A program made the translations under genes and the position numbers. From positions 1 through 36,199 of the forward strand of contig JAIMAI010000023.1 of assembly GCA_023512015.1 (NCBI GenBank): a stretch of 36,199 nt of DNA, given 5' to 3'. This document shows positions 32,855-36,199 of the stretch, piece after piece. Each line of letters starts with the position of its first letter. The first letter of the stretch is position 1. Source of the stretch: Acidothermus sp. (GTDB lineage: Bacteria; Actinomycetota; Actinomycetes; Acidothermales; Acidothermaceae). The notes beneath the pieces are model-generated. The model did no database searches and was not told where the DNA came from. It saw nothing but the letters and a program-made list of their open reading frames with translations.

Positions 32855-34029
32855 GGGGTTCCTCCTTGCAGCGAGCCGGTCCACGGGTCGGTGACGATGC
32901 CCGACACGTCGATCCTCACGGTAGTGCCGCGCTCGGTGAGGGCCGCACCCAGCCGGGCCGCGAGGTCGGGCAGCCACGGCCACTCGCTGGCCCAGTGCGG
33001 CACGTCGATGAGGGCGCATCCGCCTTCGGCGAGGTGCTCCGACGCGGGATGGTGCCGGAGATCGGCGGTGAGGTACACGTCGGCCCCCGATCGGGCGACG
33101 GCCGCGAGGTAGGCATCGCCCGCGCCGCCGCAGACCGCGACCGTCCGGACGGCGCGCTGCGGGTCTCCCGCGTACCGCCAGGGCGCACCCGTCGCGGGCA
33201 GTCCGCAGCGGACCCGGTCCAAGAACGCCTGCAGCGGCTCGGGTTCCGGCAGGACGCCGATCCGCCCGGTACCCCACGGACTCGTCGGTGCCGCGAGTTC
33301 GTACAGGTCGTATGCGGGCTCTTCGTAGGGGTGGACGGCGTGCAACGCCGCGATGACGGCGGCTCGGCGCTCCCGCGGGAGGACCATTTCCACCCGCACC
33401 TCGGGTACGGTCTCGACTTTCCCCACTTCACCGATGACCGGGGTTGCTCCGGGCCGGGGAAGAAAGGTGCCGACACCCTCCGTCGTCCAGGCGCACCGGT
33501 CGTAGGCGCCGATCGTCCCCGCCCCGGCCGCAGCGAGCGCGTCGAGGAGGGAGTCGACCGCGTCGGCCGGCACGAAGGTGACGAGCTTGTCCTGCGGCGC
33601 AGTCGGGAGGGGGTCGATCGGCCGGAGGTCCGTCAGGCCGAGGGCGTGGGCCAACGCGTCGGAGACCCCGGGCCGGGCGTGGTCGGCGTTGGTGTGGGCG
33701 GTGAACAGCGCGACTCCGGCCCGGATGAGCCGGTGCACGAGTTTTCCCTTGGCGGTCGTCGCCGCGACCGAGGTGGTGCCCCGCAGGAAGAGCGGATGGT
33801 GGGTGATGAGCAGATCGCACCCACCGGCGACCGCCTCATCGACGACGGCGGCCACCGGGTCGACCGCCGCCAGCACTTTCCGGACCGGCTGCTCGGGGTC
33901 TCCGCAGACCAGCCCGACGGCGTCCCACGAAGCAGCGAGCGCGGGTGGGTACAGCTCGTCCATGACCTGGACGACGTCGCGCAGCGTGGCAGCTGCCCCG
34001 GTCTGTGGGGCGGTCGCGGCTTGGGTCAT
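32851..34029 (-). CDS. Nif3-like dinuclear metal-centre protein (YqfO type)
   Basis: 392 residues, the long Nif3 form with a middle insert. The metal-binding residues are in place: ITHHPLF (H77, H78), HTNADHARPG (Asp116), and the C-terminal DVPHWASEW supplying His and Glu. The insert (about 145-270) contains RVEMVLPRERRAAVIAALHAVHPYEEPAYDLYEL, the PII/CutA1-like module found in YqfO. It is annotated widely as GTP-cyclohydrolase-like, but the activity is not settled. ATG 34029 lies 4 nt after the SRPBCC stop. The end overlaps the CTG start of the zinc-ribbon gene. This Nif3 - zinc ribbon - RNase H order is conserved in actinobacteria. Confidence 0.93.
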   Translation of the reverse strand: MTQAATAPQTGAAATLRDVVQVMDELYPPALAASWDAVGLVCGDPEQPVRKVLAAVDPVAAVVDEAVAGGCDLLITHHPLFLRGTTSVAATTAKGKLVHRLIRAGVALFTAHTNADHARPGVSDALAHALGLTDLRPIDPLPTAPQDKLVTFVPADAVDSLLDALAAAGAGTIGAYDRCAWTTEGVGTFLPRPGATPVIGEVGKVETVPEVRVEMVLPRERRAAVIAALHAVHPYEEPAYDLYELAAPTSPWGTGRIGVLPEPEPLQAFLDRVRCGLPATGAPWRYAGDPQRAVRTVAVCGGAGDAYLAAVARSGADVYLTADLRHHPASEHLAEGGCALIDVPHWASEWPWLPDLAARLGAALTERGTTVRIDVSGIVTDPWTGSLQGGTP

Positions 34030-34033
34030 CGGG

Positions 34034-34582
34034 TCATCGGTTCAGGTACTCGGCCAACGCGGCGTACACGGCGTCCCACTCGGCGAGAAGTCGGCGGCGC
34101 GTTTCGTCGTCCAGGTCGCCGAATCCGCGCAGGACGCCGGTGAGCACCGTACCGCGGCCGAGCGGAGCGAGGTGCACCTGCCACGCCGCCCAGACGATGC
34201 CCTCCAAGCCGAGGGAACCCTGGACCGCGAATATCTCCGGCGGAATCAGCCGGGAGACGTGACCGAGCAGCGTCCCGCAGCCGTCGCCGCAGTCCCGGTA
34301 GAAGCGGCCGCCGACCCGCGGCTCGACCACTACCGTTCCGCGCCCGGCGATACGCGGCCACCAGGGCGCCGGCTGCAGGAGAGCGTCGAAGACGCGGCGA
34401 CGGACGACGTCCACCCGAAGTTCGGTGGTGACGTCGAACCGCTGCGGCACGAACGTGATCTCAAGGCGCTCTGAGGCACCGGCGACGTCGGAGGGGTCGG
34501 GCATCACCGGGGCCGCTTCCCGCATCGGGACACCAGGCTGCGCCACGGCTCCTATCGTGCTCCCCCGATCGGGAAATGTCAT
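34034..34582 (-). CDS. SRPBCC/AHSA1-like START-domain protein
   Basis: 182 residues if read from ATG 34582. The START-like core starts near residue 50: TELRVDVVRRRVFDALLQPAPWWP, then VEPRVGGRFYRDCGDGCGTLLGHVSRLIPPEIFAVQGSL, and closes with the helix DDETRRRLLAEWDAVYAALAEYL. The fold forms a hydrophobic ligand pocket; the ligand is unknown. Internal ATGs at 34525 and 34504 are possible starts. I prefer 34582 because TACCGT (34598-34593) with TTGGGG (34620-34615) at a 16-bp spacing forms a reasonable promoter just upstream. It heads the four-gene minus-strand run ending with RNase H. Confidence 0.82.
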   Translation of the reverse strand: MTFPDRGSTIGAVAQPGVPMREAAPVMPDPSDVAGASERLEITFVPQRFDVTTELRVDVVRRRVFDALLQPAPWWPRIAGRGTVVVEPRVGGRFYRDCGDGCGTLLGHVSRLIPPEIFAVQGSLGLEGIVWAAWQVHLAPLGRGTVLTGVLRGFGDLDDETRRRLLAEWDAVYAALAEYLNR

Positions 34583-34592
34583 GGGCCGTTCG

Positions 34593-34620
34593 ACGGTATT
34601 CGGAAATTGAGTCGCCCCAA
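34593..34620 (-). promoter_or_regulatory. Promoter of the SRPBCC - Nif3 - zinc ribbon - RNase H run
   Basis: TTGGGG (34620-34615), 16 bp, TACCGT (34598-34593), then 10 nt to ATG 34582. It lies in the divergent region shared with the small membrane gene; TAGCAT near 34635 could be the -10 for the other direction. Confidence 0.4.
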
Positions 34621-34709
34621 CTTCATGATCCGGCTAGCATGGTGCCGCTACCGCCCGTTGATCTCGACTTGGTGGCGCCCGAGAGGACGGCGCCGCGAAA
34701 GGAGCATCG

Positions 34710-35126
34710 ATGTCCCAGGAGAACGTGCAGGTCCCGGAAAACTCCGGGGTGCCGGAGGGCTCCGGTAACCCCGCAAACACGGGAGCGGGAATCACCGCGC
34801 CTGCGATGCCTGCTTCGACCCTTGCTCATCCTCAGGCCGCATTCCGGCCCTACCCTTATGGGGAACCTTTTGCGTACAACCGCGTCGACCGGCTGCCGGT
34901 TCGCCTCGGGGTCATCGGGGCGCTCTCCGGTTACCGTTTCGCGAAAGCGCTTCGTGAACGAATTTCCGAACTCAACAGGGAAGGACGTCGCGTTGTCGCG
35001 ATTTACCGCAATCAGTGGGGACTTTTGCGCTGGGCCGGGGCGGGGTTGCTCGCGGCCTGCACCCTCAGCATCGTGGTCTTGCTGCCTTGTGCGCTCATCA
35101 TCAGCGAACCGCTGGAGCGACGTTGA
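34710..35126 (+). CDS. Small Pro/Gly/Asn-rich protein with one or two membrane helices
   Basis: 138 residues with an AAAGGAG ribosome-binding site before ATG 34710. The first 60 residues are hydrophilic and low-complexity (Ser, Pro, Gly, Asn, Ala). A weakly hydrophobic basic stretch follows (LPVRLGVIGALSGYRFAKALRERISELNREGRR), then a strong helix LLRWAGAGLLAACTLSIVVLLPCALIIS, and a short tail SEPLERR. No family is recognised. The helix position suggests a single-pass or tail-anchored protein. Confidence 0.65.
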   Translation: MSQENVQVPENSGVPEGSGNPANTGAGITAPAMPASTLAHPQAAFRPYPYGEPFAYNRVDRLPVRLGVIGALSGYRFAKALRERISELNREGRRVVAIYRNQWGLLRWAGAGLLAACTLSIVVLLPCALIISEPLERR

Positions 35127-35824
35127 CGAGCGAATCGCATTGATAGCGGACCACGCTCGGAGCCGCGGACATCGCCGATGGTGCTTCACACCTTGGAGCC
35201 TTGGGGTGGTCCCAAAACTGTATGGTCAATGAAGTTGCCACCATGACAGCTATGAGGGCGTTGTCACGTGAGAAGACACCACGGTGACCGACGGCATGAG
35301 CCGTCGCGTGACGCGAGAAGTGACCTGGGAGGGGCTTTTCGCCACCGGGATACCACGCGGCATAGCAGCGAACAAGCGGCCGCAAGACCAGGTTCTCGAT
35401 AACCTCCTGTGGGTCGAGCTCGTCGAACTCCTTCTGAGCCGCTCTCTTGACATGATCTCGCCCCTTCGGACCAAAGATTTCGGAGACGACACTGTCGATG
35501 ATGTTGCTTGCGTGCGACTACAGGATCTTCTAATCCGTGACTAAAAGCGTGCACTGCGTTCAGGCGCTGCTGAGCCCATTCATGATCGATGTTGCTCAAC
35601 ACGGCCTCGCAGTCTTCCATGATTTCTGCGTCACGGTCTTCGGGAATGCGAATTCGAGCCTCGGCGGTGGAAGAAGTGATTAGCCTGTCAAGGATTTCAG
35701 AACGGGGAATCCACGCTACGGGCAATCCCTCATCAAGGGCAAGGTGAGCAAGTTCAGAGACGATGGCGCGTTCAGAAGATGCACCAATCAGTGAACTAAT
35801 ATTGTCCGGCAGTGAGGACTTCAT
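35101..35824 (-). pseudogene. Frameshifted gene with HEPN-like R-x4-H motif
   Basis: Two frames join into one protein of about 240 residues. The first half, from ATG 35824, reads MKSSLPDNISSLIGASSERA and continues to AFSHGLEDPVVA near 35515. The frame then becomes meaningless, while the +1 frame opens right after a TAG at 35520-35518. It reads SNIIDSVVSEIFGPKG, then QEVIENLVLRPLVRCYAAWY, and near the C-terminus FSRHATAHAVG followed by DNALIAVMVATSLTIQF. The latter has R (35313-35311) and H (35298-35296) spaced as R-x4-H with a polar residue after Arg, as in HEPN ribonucleases. GC content is visibly lower than in the rest. A one-base insertion, a sequencing error or recoding are all possible. 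The ATG overlaps the stop of an upstream micro-ORF. Confidence 0.6.
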
Positions 35825-35919
35825 CGCCGAGGGCAGCCACCTCCGCGGTGAGAGCGGATTTCAGTGAGGGCGATTCTCTTGAGGAACCCCTCTTTCGTGG
35901 GGGTACGAGCGTCGGCCAT
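35821..35919 (-). CDS. Micro-ORF coupled to the HEPN-like gene
   Basis: 32 residues from ATG 35919 (MADARTPTKEGFLKRIALTE, then IRSHRGGGCPRR); an ATG at 35970 would give 49. Its TGA overlaps the ATG of the next gene (ATGA at 35824-35821). Shifting frame after EIRS gives TAEVAALGDEVLTAGQY, which looks more protein-like than the zero-frame end, so it may itself be frameshifted. It could be a small antitoxin-like partner or a remnant; nothing in it is recognised. Confidence 0.35.
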   Translation of the reverse strand: MADARTPTKEGFLKRIALTEIRSHRGGGCPRR

Positions 35920-36032
35920 ATCTATTACTGTGTACCGCTTGAGGTCCAGGTGGACGCGAAAATGGGACATTAATTGTGCTGTAACAGAACAGACGAAGCC
36001 GAAAATCAAGACCTCTTAGGGGCTCGTCCTCC

Positions 36033-36199
36033 GTGTCCCAACGAAACGTTGAGCCAAATCCCCTAAATCTTGAGTCTAAGGTTGACCAGTATTTGGGAGC
36101 GATTGGGAAAGACGGCCGCGCTGCTGGGCGTCAGTACTCACCACTGGCCGTCGCATGGCCGCCACACGGCACCCACTGGTACGGCTTCATCGCCGCTCT
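36033..36199 (+). CDS. Start of an unrecognised gene, cut by the window edge
   Basis: The frame is open from 35985 to the end; the only likely start is GTG 36033. About 55 residues are visible (VSQRNVEPNPLNLESKVDQY, then AGRQYSPLAVAWPPHGTHWYGF). No family is recognised. It is divergent from the micro-ORF/HEPN-like pair across about 110 bp of AT-richer DNA. Confidence 0.4.
   Translation, partial: MSQRNVEPNPLNLESKVDQYLGAIGKDGRAAGRQYSPLAVAWPPHGTHWYGFIAA

Overview
The window reads as chromosome of a high-GC actinobacterium. Coding DNA is strongly GC-biased at third positions, many genes start with GTG, and the gene order lipB - lipA - DUF4191 - RDD - glnA1 / glnE - glnA2 - nadE - panB, followed later by RNase H/phosphatase - zinc-ribbon - Nif3, is the syntenic block known from Mycobacterium (the Rv2217-Rv2230 neighbourhood) and other actinobacteria. 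Acidothermus/Frankia-like organisms are possible, but the genus cannot be fixed from sequence alone.

Layout. 1-656 (minus): N-terminal part of a protein-kinase-fold protein without catalytic residues. 735-3627: LolA-like exported protein, ABC ATPase and ABC-2 permease, coupled by GTGA and ATGA overlaps. 3651-6106: lipoate biosynthesis (lipB, lipA) and DUF4191. 6213-9312: RDD membrane protein (minus), glnA1 with a four-half-site GlnR-type box, and a PAP2 membrane protein. 9232-13564 (minus): MFS exporter and glnE. 13670-15138: AraC regulator, glyoxalase-fold protein, PNPOx-fold protein. 15139-16015: sparse DNA with one small membrane ORF. 16016-20900: glnA2 (minus), nadE, panB, and a SIS-like protein. 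20920-24758: DedA protein, H1-like basic protein, PEBP, siderophore-interacting flavoprotein, membrane protein of unknown function. 24989-25398 (minus): RNase P RNA. 25475-27854 (minus): iolB, a 35-codon ORF and a mannitol-dehydrogenase-family enzyme, read from a promoter that contains a LacI-type palindrome. 28027-30883: N,N-dimethylformamidase-like exported protein, divergent from an ArsB/SLC13 carrier. 30867-34582 (minus): RNase H/phosphatase, zinc-ribbon coiled-coil protein (apparent CTG start), Nif3, SRPBCC. 34710-35126: small membrane protein. 35101-36199: a lower-GC stretch with a frameshifted gene carrying an R-x4-H HEPN-like motif, a coupled micro-ORF, and the start of another gene.

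Functional themes. The central module is nitrogen assimilation: an adenylylatable glutamine synthetase (glnA1), its adenylyltransferase (glnE), a second synthetase lacking the modifiable tyrosine (glnA2), and glutamine-dependent NAD synthetase. Many genes appear to be leaderless: a TANNNT-like -10 hexamer ends 6-7 nt before the start codon. The most unusual items are the iolB/micro-ORF/dehydrogenase operon with its LacI-type operator, the CTG start of the zinc-ribbon gene, the pseudokinase, and the HEPN-like low-GC locus at the right edge.
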